Source: Chloroflexota bacterium (GTDB taxonomy: Bacteria > Chloroflexota > Dormibacteria > Dormibacterales > Dormibacteraceae). From it: a stretch of 34,593 bases of DNA. The notes under the pieces were generated by a model. That model was not told the DNA's origin and searched no databases. It saw nothing but the letters and a program-made list of their open reading frames with translations. The stretch's first letter is position 1. The number at the start of each line of letters is the position of its first letter. The position numbers and the translations under genes are program-made. The DNA is taken from contig VBEG01000040.1 of assembly GCA_005882115.1 (NCBI GenBank), positions 1 to 34,593 on the forward strand. The letters run 5' to 3'. This document shows positions 1 to 7,379 of this stretch, in pieces.

Positions 1-172
1 TGGCCGGTTTGGATAAGCGCTGAAAGCATCTAAGTGCGAAGCCAACTCCAAGATAAGGTCTCCCACCGGGTTAACCGGGTAAGGGCCCTGGTAGACAACC
101 AGGTTGATAGGCCGGAGGTGTAAGAGAAGCAATTCTTTGAGCTGACCGGTACTAATAGCCCGAGGGCTTGTT
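1..172 (+). rRNA. 23S ribosomal RNA, 3' end (partial)
   Basis: The first ~170 nt match the conserved 3' terminus of bacterial 23S rRNA. They include the segment with GATAAGCGCTGAAAGCATCT, the AAGCCAACTCCAAGATAAGG region, and the terminal helix strand ending GAGCTGACCGGTACTAATAG followed by CCGAGGGCTTG. The 5' part lies outside the window. The exact end is set by similarity to other 23S termini and could shift by a few bases. No 5S rRNA-like sequence follows before the next gene at 342. Confidence 0.95.
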
Positions 173-325
173 CACCTATAACTCACTCTTCAGATCACTG
201 AGGATGGAGACAAGCCAACGCCAACAAGAAATTCGGATCCAGCGCATGAAAGCAAACTGGAGAATCTCGTAGACCTAATTCGGTTGTGCAATTGCTGAGC
301 CGCACCCCCCTGGGCCACGCTCACC

Positions 326-341
326 TGCTGTAATTCAACGC
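326..341 (+). promoter_or_regulatory. Extended -10 promoter for ribH, leaderless start
   Basis: TG-C-TGTAAT (326-334) forms an extended -10 element whose predicted transcription start falls at or one base before the GTG at 342. No ribosome binding site precedes that GTG, so the mRNA would be leaderless. No convincing -35 is visible. The rest of the 173-341 spacer shows no gene, no 5S rRNA and no clear terminator. Confidence 0.45.
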
Positions 342-806
342 GTGGCTGAGCTAGGCACGACCCCCGACCTCGACGGGGCCGACCTGCAACTCGCGATCGT
401 GGTCGCGCGCTCCAATGACGACGTCACCAACCGACTTCTCCGGGGCGCCCAGGAGGCGCTGCAGCGCCACGGCGTTCAGGATCCCGACGTTTTCTGGGTG
501 CCCGGACCGCTCGAGCTTCCCGTCACCGCCCTCGCCCTGGCGGAGAAGGGCGGACACGACGCTATCGTCTGCCTCGGCTGCGTCATCCGAGGCGAGACCT
601 TCCAGTTCGAGGTCGTGGCGATGCAAACGGCCGCCGGCCTGATGCAGGTCCAGCTCGACACGGGTGTTCCCATCGCCTTCGGCGTCCTGACCACCGAGGA
701 CCGCGACCAGGCCCTCGCCCGTTCAGGGCTCAAGAACAACAAGGGTGCCGACGCCGCTCAGGTCGCGATCGAGATGGCGAACGCGCTGAGGGAAATCCAG
801 GGCTAG
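342..806 (+). CDS. ribH: 6,7-dimethyl-8-ribityllumazine synthase (atypical active site)
   Basis: RibH condenses 5-amino-6-ribitylamino-uracil with 3,4-dihydroxy-2-butanone 4-phosphate in the penultimate step of riboflavin synthesis. The 154-aa length and the motif order fit the family: WVPGPLELP (52-60), GCVIRGET (79-86), GVLTTEDRDQAL and NKGADAAQVAIEMAN near the C-terminus, including the phosphate-binding Arg in LARSG. Several substrate-site positions differ from the usual residues when aligned by eye to Bacillus RibH: Ser24 for Phe22, Pro56-Leu57 for Ala-Phe in the GAFE motif, and Gln88 for catalytic His88. The gene stands alone after the rRNA operon with no other rib gene nearby. The start is GTG, seven bases after a -10-like element. 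The stop TAG is shared as CTAG with the convergent lipoprotein gene. The fold assignment is firm; full catalytic activity is less certain. Confidence 0.9.
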   Translation: MAELGTTPDLDGADLQLAIVVARSNDDVTNRLLRGAQEALQRHGVQDPDVFWVPGPLELPVTALALAEKGGHDAIVCLGCVIRGETFQFEVVAMQTAAGLMQVQLDTGVPIAFGVLTTEDRDQALARSGLKNNKGADAAQVAIEMANALREIQG

Positions 807-2173
807 CTCGCGACGGAGATCGCGACGACCTTCTGCCCGGCGGGCACGACCAAAAACCCCTCGGTGGCCGCCGGCGTGCTGTAGCGGTTCGCCGCTCCAA
901 TGCTCGTGCTGAAGACGCTCTTTCCTGTCGCCGGCTCGAACGCGTAAAGCGTGCCGGTCGAGGCGTCGATCGCCCACAGCGCGCCCGCCGCGGTCACCGG
1001 CGGCGCCAGGGTCGGGCGGCCGACGTGCCATGCGACCTGCATCGAGCTCGCGCTGACCGACACCGCGTAAAGCCCGTCGCTGCAGGGCACGAAAACCATC
1101 GATGCGAGCCATGCCGTACCGCCCCAGGCGCCGCTGCAGACCTTCCGACTCGCCACCTGGCCGGCGACTCCGCCGAGCGCGCCCATCCGCAGCAAGTACC
1201 CGACTCCCTCCTTGCCGATCACGAAGGCCCGGTCGATTGAGGGAATCAACGCCACGCCGGTCGATCCCAGGTCGACGTCGCCGGCGTTCAGGGCGGGCCA
1301 GTTGGCGGGCGCGAAGTAGGACCTCACCGACCGCAGGTCGGGCGACAGCTGAAGCACCGAATCGCTGTATCCAAAGCCGGATCCGAAGGCGTTCCCCGTA
1401 ACCACGTACACGCTTCCGTCCGAGCCGATGCTCGCGCCTTGCGGCGCCCAGATGCTCGCGCCGCGCCCGGCAGGCACCGCGAACACACGCGCCTGCCCGC
1501 CGCCCAGCGGCACCGCCACGACGTATCCCCGATATGCGCCGCAGTCGCCGAACAACCCGCCGAACGGAACATAGACGAAGCCAGACCCTATCGCCAGCGC
1601 GCCACGCAGCTGCTGCACCTGTGGCGTCGAACCCGCCGGATCGATCTCCTGCTGCCAGGCCACCGAACCATCGATCAGGCTCAGCGCGTACAGGACGTGG
1701 TGGTAACCCTTCAAAAACGCGACGACGTACATGCGCCGCGAGGCCGGATCCGCGGCGGGCGTGCCGGTGATCCCGGTGATCGGGGAGATGTTGCCGCACG
1801 GTAGCGTCGCGGCCACCACGGGGTCGCCGAGGTGCCGTTCCCACACCTTTGAGCCCGTAAACAGGTCGAGCGCGTAAACCGTGTTGTTCTCGGTCGCGAC
1901 GATGGCGTGCCCGCCGACGATCAGCGGCGACGCGTAGACCGCCGCGTCCACAGCGAATGTCCAGGCGACTTGCGGCGAATGCACAGCCGGCTCAGCCGCA
2001 CCGGCCCCCGACCTACCAGCGTCGCGGTGGTATTCGGCCCACTCCGTGGAAACGGACGGCGAAGCGCCTGGGGTGGTCGAGCCAGGCGACGGAGACGCAA
2101 CGCCAGATGGGGTGGAGCTGCACGCGCCGATGGCCACGCACAAGGCAAGGCCGGCTGCTGCCTTTCGAATCAA
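803..2173 (-). CDS. Lipoprotein with PQQ-like beta-propeller repeats
   Basis: This 456-aa protein starts with a lipoprotein signal peptide: basic MIRK, a hydrophobic core, and a lipobox ending AIGAC with the lipidated Cys near residue 18. A Ser/Thr/Pro-rich linker follows (about 19-42). The remainder is made of WD/PQQ-like beta-propeller blades with recurring patterns such as VYALDLFTGSKVWE, LYALSLIDGSVAWQ and LYAFEPATGKSVF. PQQ-like propellers of this type bind quinone cofactors or act as extracellular scaffolds; no specific enzyme can be named. The TTG start overlaps the stop of the upstream PPOX gene (TTGA, 2170-2173), so translational coupling is likely. The 3' end converges on ribH, with both stops in CTAG at 803-806. 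Confidence 0.82.
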   Translation of the reverse strand: MIRKAAAGLALCVAIGACSSTPSGVASPSPGSTTPGASPSVSTEWAEYHRDAGRSGAGAAEPAVHSPQVAWTFAVDAAVYASPLIVGGHAIVATENNTVYALDLFTGSKVWERHLGDPVVAATLPCGNISPITGITGTPAADPASRRMYVVAFLKGYHHVLYALSLIDGSVAWQQEIDPAGSTPQVQQLRGALAIGSGFVYVPFGGLFGDCGAYRGYVVAVPLGGGQARVFAVPAGRGASIWAPQGASIGSDGSVYVVTGNAFGSGFGYSDSVLQLSPDLRSVRSYFAPANWPALNAGDVDLGSTGVALIPSIDRAFVIGKEGVGYLLRMGALGGVAGQVASRKVCSGAWGGTAWLASMVFVPCSDGLYAVSVSASSMQVAWHVGRPTLAPPVTAAGALWAIDASTGTLYAFEPATGKSVFSTSIGAANRYSTPAATEGFLVVPAGQKVVAISVAS

Positions 2174-2469
2174 ATTCCCCAGGTGAACTTGTGGGTTGGG
2201 TTCAGGCGCGCCCGTTCCGGGGCGATCAGCTCCACGCGGCCCTGCATGGCGATGCCCCTCTTCGGACCCATCGTGTCCACGACCATCGCCGCGCGCGTTT
2301 CCGCGGCGAGGTTACGGAGCTTCACCCCGTCGACGTCGAAGTCAAGCGAGCCGTCGTCGTTCATCGTGTACATCACCGGCACAACGTGTGGCCAGCCCGT
2401 CGGTCCGACCGTCGCGAACCGCGCGATCCTCTGCGATCGCAAGAACTCGAGCTCCGCCTCACTGAACAC
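2170..2469 (-). CDS. PPOX-class (pyridoxamine phosphate oxidase-like) protein, possibly F420- or flavin-dependent
   Basis: The 99-aa product has the split-barrel FMN/F420-binding signature. It begins MFSEAELEFLRSQRIARFAT, continues with a VGPTGWPHVVPVMYT-like strand pair (about 21-36), then a central AMVVDTM segment and a C-terminal NPTHKFTWGI. This matches short PPOX-class F420-dependent oxidoreductases of Actinobacteria and relatives, though it is shorter than the usual ~130 aa. Substrate and cofactor cannot be told from sequence. The GTG start at 2469 lies 7 nt after a minus-strand TAGGAT -10 element, so the transcript is probably leaderless. It likely forms an operon with the downstream lipoprotein gene through a TTGA overlap. 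Confidence 0.75.
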   Translation of the reverse strand: MFSEAELEFLRSQRIARFATVGPTGWPHVVPVMYTMNDDGSLDFDVDGVKLRNLAAETRAAMVVDTMGPKRGIAMQGRVELIAPERARLNPTHKFTWGI

Positions 2470-2497
2470 GACTCACATCCTAGACTCAACGATTTAC
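2470..2497. promoter_or_regulatory. Divergent promoter pair with overlapping -10 elements
   Basis: Only 28 nt separate the divergent starts at 2469 (minus) and 2498 (plus). The minus -10 TAGGAT (plus-strand ATCCTA, 2477-2482) and the plus -10 TAGACT (2481-2486) share the central TA. Predicted transcription starts fall at the minus GTG and about 5 nt before the plus ATG. No good -35 is visible for either, and both would lie inside the opposite gene. Confidence 0.5.
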
Positions 2498-5440
2498 ATG
2501 GCAAGAACCGCGGCGGACAACGTCGACACGATCGGCAGCTACACCATCACCCGGCGCGAACCCCTCGAGCGACTCGAGGGAGCGTACCTCGAGCTCGAGC
2601 ATCAAACGACCGGCGCGCGCCACGTCCACATCGAATGTCCCGACGACAACAACGGCTTTGCGGTTTTCTTTCCCACCCCGCCCAGCGACTCCACCGGGGT
2701 CGCCCACATCCTCGAGCATGTGGTCCTCGCCGGCTCGCAGCGGTTCCCGGTCCGCGATCCGTTCTTCAGCATGACGCGCCGCTCGCTGTCGACGTTCATG
2801 AACGCGCTGACGGGTTCGGACTGGACGATGTACCTCTACAGCACTCGCAACGCCAAGGACTTCATGAACCTCCTCCAGGTGTACCTGGACGCGACGTTCT
2901 TTCCGCGCCTCTCCGAAGACTCCTTCAAGCAGGAAGGCATCCGCTTCGAGTTCGAAGACCCGGCGGACCCCAAGAGCGGCCTTCGCTACAAGGGTGTCGT
3001 CTTCAACGAGATGAAGGGCGCGCTCGCCACCCCGTCTGCCGCGGTCGATCGGGCCGTCGGCAAGACCCTGTTTCCCGGTCTGCCCTATTCGTACGTATCG
3101 GGCGGCGATCCCGAGGACATTCCGAATCTGACCTGGGAGCACTTGCGCGGCTTTCACGCGCGCTACTACCACCCCAGCAACGCCCGCTTCTACACGTACG
3201 GCAACCTGCCGCTCGAGACAACCCTGGAGGCCATCGAACGCAACGCCCTGGGACGATTCCGGCGCATCGCGGTCGACTCTTCGATCCCTGACATCAACCG
3301 AAAAGTGAAACCGGCCTCCGCGGTCGAGCCGTACCCCGCGGTGCCTGGCGAGGACGATGCCAAGAAAGCGCAGGCGCTCCTCGCATGGGTGACCGTCCCG
3401 AGCGCCGACCCGTTCCGCGGCCTTGCCATGAAGGTGCTGTCCGAGGTACTTCTGTCCAACGCAGGCTCACCGCTGCGCAAGGCGTTGATCGATTCGGGCC
3501 TGGGCAGCGCGCTGGCTGACGGAAGCGGGCTGCACGACGACTTCAAGGAGTCGGTTTTCGGCGCCGGCCTGAAAGGGATCGCCCCCGAAGACGCCGCAAA
3601 TGTCCAAAAAGTTGTGCTCGACACCCTCGAAGGAGTGGCCGACCGCGGCGTGGACCAGTCCATGGTCGACGCCGCCATCCACCACCTCGAGTTCGAGAAG
3701 CGCGAGCGCTCGAACGCGGGCTTTCCCTACGCGCTGCGCCTCCTGTTCGCCTCGATGCCCGCGTACCTGTACGGCGGGGACCCCCTCTCGGCGCTGAATT
3801 TCGACGCCGACCTCGAACGCCTGGAGAAGGCACGCCGCGAAGGACGCTTCTTCGAGAACCTCATCCGGGCCGAGCTCCTCGACAACCCCTACCGTGCTCT
3901 GCTCACCGTCGTGCCCGACACCGAGCTGGAGGAGCGGAAGGGCCGTGCGGAGCTCGACCGGCTGGCTGCCATCGAGGCGAGGCTGACCGAAGACGAGCGC
4001 GCTCAAATCGTCTCTGAAGCCCTAAGACTCAAAGCCGACCAGGACGCCAAGCAAGACCTCGCACTCCTGCCGACACTCGAGCTGAGCGACATCCCGATGC
4101 AGTTCGAGGACGTCCCGGTCCAGGACGCGGCCGTGCAGAAGGCCAAGGTCGAGTTCTATCCGCAGCCGACGAATGGAATCACCTACCTCGACGTCCGCAG
4201 CGACTTCTCGGTGCTGTCGGCCGAGCAGAAGGATCTGCTCCCCCTGTTCAGCCGCGTCCTGACGCACAGCGGCGCGGCCGGCGCCGACTACGCGGAGATC
4301 GCGGGCCGCATCGCGTCCTTCACCGGCGGGGTCGGAGCCGCAGCGCAGGTGCAGTCCCTGGCGGTGGGCGACGACTACCTCCAATCCTTTGTCATCTCGG
4401 GCCGCGCTCTGGACCGCAACGCGCAGCCGTTCATCGAGCTGCTGACGGACCTTATCTCGCGGCTGGAAATCGAGCCCCGCCGCCTCAAGGAGATCATCGC
4501 CGAGATCGCCACGCGCCTGGAGAGCTCGCTCGCCGGGCTTGGGTTTCAGTTCGCATTGCTGCGAGCGCACTCCAAGCTCAGCTCGGAGGGAGCGATCAAC
4601 GACAGGCTGCAAGGCATCGGAATGCTCCACACGATGCGCAAGCTGGTGCGCCTCGATCAGGACGCGCTGGGCGACGTCATCGCCCAGCTCGGAGAGATTC
4701 GCAAGCTTCTCTTCCGCGGTGGGGCGCTGCGGATCGTGGTCACCTGCGAAGAAGCGATGGTGCAGCCGTACGAGGAGCTGCTCACCGGCCTGGTCGGATC
4801 GCTTGCCGCCGACGGCGCGATGGGCGAGCCGGTCAAGCCGGCCGCGCTGGAGCGGGCACCCGAGGCCCGCACGGCGCCAGTCCCGGTCGCCTTCAACGTC
4901 CGCGTGTTCAAGACGGTGCGCTACACGCACGAAGATTCGCCCGCGCTGCTCGTCCTCGCCAACTACCTTCGCGACACCTATTTGCACCGCGAGCTGCGGG
5001 AGAAAGGTGGCGCGTACGGCGCCTACGCCCAGGCCGGGGTTGCCAGCGCGACGTTCTATTTCGGCTCTTATCGAGACCCGAACATCGTCCGCACCTACGA
5101 TATCTTCGACGCGGCCATCGGCTGGGTCACCGATGGCGACATCGAGGCGGAGGCGCTGAAGGAAGCGATCCTCGGCGCCTGCGGAGACGTCGATCCACTC
5201 GAATCGCCGGACATCAAAGGCCGCCGCGAGGCGACCAACCGCGCGACCGGGTTCACGCGACAGGCGCGCGAGCTCTTCAAGCAACGCCTGTTGCAGGTGT
5301 CAGCGGATGACCTGCGGCGCGTGACCCGCGCGTACCTGCTCGGTGCGCCCGCTGTGCAGACCACCGTCGCGGGCTCCGACCTGATCGACGCCGCCCGCAA
5401 AGAGCGCCCCGCCCTGTTCGAGGTGGTCGCGGCGATCTAG
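2498..5440 (+). CDS. Insulinase-family (M16C, PreP-like) zinc metalloprotease
   Basis: This 980-aa protein is a full-length single-chain M16C protease related to presequence protease PreP/Cym1, which degrades peptides in a closed chamber. The inverted zinc motif HILEH lies at residues 70-74 (catalytic Glu73). The third zinc ligand is Glu171 in NEMKG, and an RDPFFSM-like stretch follows the active site. An M16C-associated region fills the middle, and the inactive C-terminal half has KGGAYGAYA and a YFGSYRDPN-type motif. ATG 2498 was chosen because the family N-terminus begins here. The open frame continues upstream to 1907, but that part is antisense to two recognisable genes. TAGACT lies 11 nt before the ATG. 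The product has no signal peptide and is probably cytosolic. Confidence 0.9.
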   Translation: MARTAADNVDTIGSYTITRREPLERLEGAYLELEHQTTGARHVHIECPDDNNGFAVFFPTPPSDSTGVAHILEHVVLAGSQRFPVRDPFFSMTRRSLSTFMNALTGSDWTMYLYSTRNAKDFMNLLQVYLDATFFPRLSEDSFKQEGIRFEFEDPADPKSGLRYKGVVFNEMKGALATPSAAVDRAVGKTLFPGLPYSYVSGGDPEDIPNLTWEHLRGFHARYYHPSNARFYTYGNLPLETTLEAIERNALGRFRRIAVDSSIPDINRKVKPASAVEPYPAVPGEDDAKKAQALLAWVTVPSADPFRGLAMKVLSEVLLSNAGSPLRKALIDSGLGSALADGSGLHDDFKESVFGAGLKGIAPEDAANVQKVVLDTLEGVADRGVDQSMVDAAIHHLEFEKRERSNAGFPYALRLLFASMPAYLYGGDPLSALNFDADLERLEKARREGRFFENLIRAELLDNPYRALLTVVPDTELEERKGRAELDRLAAIEARLTEDERAQIVSEALRLKADQDAKQDLALLPTLELSDIPMQFEDVPVQDAAVQKAKVEFYPQPTNGITYLDVRSDFSVLSAEQKDLLPLFSRVLTHSGAAGADYAEIAGRIASFTGGVGAAAQVQSLAVGDDYLQSFVISGRALDRNAQPFIELLTDLISRLEIEPRRLKEIIAEIATRLESSLAGLGFQFALLRAHSKLSSEGAINDRLQGIGMLHTMRKLVRLDQDALGDVIAQLGEIRKLLFRGGALRIVVTCEEAMVQPYEELLTGLVGSLAADGAMGEPVKPAALERAPEARTAPVPVAFNVRVFKTVRYTHEDSPALLVLANYLRDTYLHRELREKGGAYGAYAQAGVASATFYFGSYRDPNIVRTYDIFDAAIGWVTDGDIEAEALKEAILGACGDVDPLESPDIKGRREATNRATGFTRQARELFKQRLLQVSADDLRRVTRAYLLGAPAVQTTVAGSDLIDAARKERPALFEVVAAI

Positions 5441-5450
5441 CTCTCGCCTC

Positions 5451-5456
5451 TACACT
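5451..5456 (+). promoter_or_regulatory. -10 element TACACT for the LiaF-like cluster
   Basis: TACACT ends 7 nt before the GTG at 5464, placing the predicted transcription start at or beside the start codon, so the mRNA is probably leaderless. No ribosome binding site and no strong -35 are visible. It lies in the 23-nt gap after the M16C protease. Confidence 0.45.
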
Positions 5457-5463
5457 GGCGCGC

Positions 5464-5640
5464 GTGAGGCGAGACTTCTGGCGCCACGAACTCTTTTGGC
5501 CTGCGGTACTGATCCTGGCGGGCCTCTACTTCCTGGCCCGCAACCTGGGATGGTTGGAGTGGCTCCGTGCGGACATCTTCTGGCCCCTCGTCCTGATCGC
5601 GGTCGGCGCCTGGCTGATCCTCCGGCGCGGCCGCCGCTGA
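5464..5640 (+). CDS. Small two-helix membrane protein, LiaI/LiaF transmembrane-domain type
   Basis: The 58-aa product begins MRRDFWRHELFWPAVLI. It has two predicted membrane helices (about 10-29 and 38-56), each led by an FWP motif (LFWPAVLILAG and IFWPLVLIAVG), and ends with an Arg-rich cytoplasmic tail. The repeated WP(A/V)(V/L)LI hairpin is the same module that begins the next two genes, so this is a stand-alone copy of the LiaF-like transmembrane domain without the extracytoplasmic part. It starts with GTG and is followed after 3 nt by the next gene. The function is unknown; association with the two larger paralogues is inferred. Confidence 0.75.
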   Translation: MRRDFWRHELFWPAVLILAGLYFLARNLGWLEWLRADIFWPLVLIAVGAWLILRRGRR

Positions 5641-5643
5641 GCC

Positions 5644-6435
5644 ATGTGGAACCGCAGCCCCAGCATCTTCTGGGGCATCGTCCTCGTCGTCCTCGGCGTC
5701 CTGTTCCTACTCAGCAACCTCGACATCAACCTCAACTGGAACATCATCTGGCCGGTCGTGCTGATCGCGCTGGGTGTCTGGCTGCTCGTCGCGAGGGTGG
5801 GGCCGGGCGGCGCGTCGGCCGACGTCGACAGCGCCGAGGCAAGGGACGGTCTGACGAAGGCGAAGCTCGAGGTGGCGGTCGGCAGCGGCCGCATCGAGGT
5901 CCGGTCCGCTGACATCGGCGACCAGCTCTTCCGAACCCACATCGAGCACGCAGGCACCGCGCCAGAGGTGAACCTCGACCGTGCCACGGGCACCGTCCGC
6001 ATCAGCCAGCGACTCGATTGGTTTGCCGGCGCGCGGCGATTGCGGATCGACACGCAGGTCTCAGACGCGATTCCGTGGGAGGTCAGGTGCAGCACAGGCG
6101 CGATCCGCGGCGACTTCAACCTCTCTACCACCTCGATCACTGCTTTCGAATGCCGGACCGGCGCGAGCCAGGTGACGCTGGACGTCGGCGCCCCCAAGGG
6201 CATCGTGCCCTTGCGCATCGAGGGCGGCGCGCTGACCGTCAACATCGCCAGACCCGCGGGGGCCGCGCTTAAGGTCGAGGCATCGGGAGGCGCGGTCAAC
6301 CTCCACGTGGATGGGTCTCACCACAGCGGGATTGGCAGCCGCGACTGGCGCTCCCCGGGATACGACTCGGCCGCGGATCGCTATGAAGTGACCGTCTCGG
6401 GCGGCGCGCTCCGAGTGAACATCAGCGCTCGGTAA
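5644..6435 (+). CDS. LiaF-like membrane protein with toast-rack beta-helix domain (paralogue 1)
   Basis: This 263-aa protein has two N-terminal membrane helices (about 8-26 and 32-52, the second containing IIWPVVLIALGVWLL). An extracytoplasmic repetitive beta domain follows (about 70-263). It contains glycine-rich strands such as VAVGSGRIEV, ASQVTLDVGAPKG and IEGGALTVNI and ends SGGALRVNISAR. This architecture is that of LiaF/VraT-type and toast-rack (DUF2154/DUF2807-like) proteins tied to cell-envelope stress sensing in Firmicutes. No LiaRS two-component genes are in the window, so that role is only suggested. The ATG follows the 58-aa gene by 3 nt, and the stop overlaps the next ATG as TAATG. 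Confidence 0.8.
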   Translation: MWNRSPSIFWGIVLVVLGVLFLLSNLDINLNWNIIWPVVLIALGVWLLVARVGPGGASADVDSAEARDGLTKAKLEVAVGSGRIEVRSADIGDQLFRTHIEHAGTAPEVNLDRATGTVRISQRLDWFAGARRLRIDTQVSDAIPWEVRCSTGAIRGDFNLSTTSITAFECRTGASQVTLDVGAPKGIVPLRIEGGALTVNIARPAGAALKVEASGGAVNLHVDGSHHSGIGSRDWRSPGYDSAADRYEVTVSGGALRVNISAR

Positions 6436-7379
6436 TGCGCTACACGTACCGCTACCGCAGCTTCTTCTGGCCCGCGATCCTCATCCTCGGAGGCGTCGTC
6501 GCGCTGCTCGTCAACACCGGGCAGATACCGGTCGATCGCCTCTACCAGCTCGTCAACCTGTGGCCGGTCGTCCTGGTCGTGATCGGCCTCGAGCTCATCA
6601 TCCGCCGCACGGTCCACGGTCTCGCCGGCGACGTCGCCGCGGCGCTCATCGTCCTCATCGCGGTAGTCGGCGCCGCCGCTTACGTGACGGTCGGCCCGAA
6701 TCCATCCGCGACCCACACCTTCGACGCGGCAACACCGGCCGGGGATCTCACCGAGGCAACCCTCGAGATCGACGCCGGCGCGTCTACGGTGACGCTGTCG
6801 GGCAGCACCGGCGTCGGGGCCGATCTGTACCGTGCGCACCTCGAGTACACGGGCCCCACGCCCACCGTGAACCACGACAGCTCTCGAGGCACGGTCCGGA
6901 TCAACCAGCGGAGCAACAATTTCGGGATCCTCCAGCCGCTGCATTTCAAGGCAAACGTCCAGCTCAACCCGGGCGTGGCGTGGGCGATCCGCCTCAACAG
7001 CGGCGCGACGACGACCACCATCAACGTGGCTCATGTCCACGTCACCTCGGTCACGCTCAATTCCGGCGCCGGGCGCGACGACATCACGCTCGGCCCTGCT
7101 TCGGGGCTCGTGCCGGTGGAGATCAACGGCGGTGCGCTGACGGTCCACCTCCACCGGCCGAGTGAGACCGAGGCTACGATCGAGGTCTCCGGCGGGGCGG
7201 TCAGCCTCGACGCGGATGGAAGGAGCATGCACGCGATCGGGCATCTCACCTACACCTCGTCAGGTTTCTCGGGCGCCGCCAACGGCTACCGGATCAAGGT
7301 CAACGGCGGAGCGTGCACCGTGACTCTCGACACGACGACCGAATCAGGCCAGGCCCGATTCTCGCGGGCCAGCTTCTAG
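6435..7379 (+). CDS. LiaF-like membrane protein with toast-rack beta-helix domain (paralogue 2)
   Basis: The 314-aa product is a diverged tandem paralogue of the preceding gene. Two N-terminal helices lie at about 9-28 (FFWPAILILGG) and 43-61 (LWPVVLVVIGLELII). A third helix at about 64-87 places the C-terminal domain outside the cell. The beta region repeats the same landmarks: LEIDAGASTVTLSG, GTVRINQR, INGGALTVHL and VNGGACTVTLD. It overlaps its neighbour by one base (TAATG), so it is translated in the same operon. It converges on the formimidoyltransferase gene, both TAG stops lying in CTAG at 7376-7379. An envelope or antibiotic-response role is inferred from the family only. Confidence 0.8.
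   Translation: MRYTYRYRSFFWPAILILGGVVALLVNTGQIPVDRLYQLVNLWPVVLVVIGLELIIRRTVHGLAGDVAAALIVLIAVVGAAAYVTVGPNPSATHTFDAATPAGDLTEATLEIDAGASTVTLSGSTGVGADLYRAHLEYTGPTPTVNHDSSRGTVRINQRSNNFGILQPLHFKANVQLNPGVAWAIRLNSGATTTTINVAHVHVTSVTLNSGAGRDDITLGPASGLVPVEINGGALTVHLHRPSETEATIEVSGGAVSLDADGRSMHAIGHLTYTSSGFSGAANGYRIKVNGGACTVTLDTTTESGQARFSRASF

Noticed and set aside
1907-2497. Upstream extension of the M16C protease frame (197 codons)
   Set aside because: It is antisense to the lipoprotein and PPOX genes, lacks family similarity, and the protease N-terminus starts at ATG 2498.
4022-5284. Minus-strand open frame of 420 codons opposite the M16C gene
   Set aside because: Shadow of the protease gene; Arg/Asp/Val-rich without motifs.
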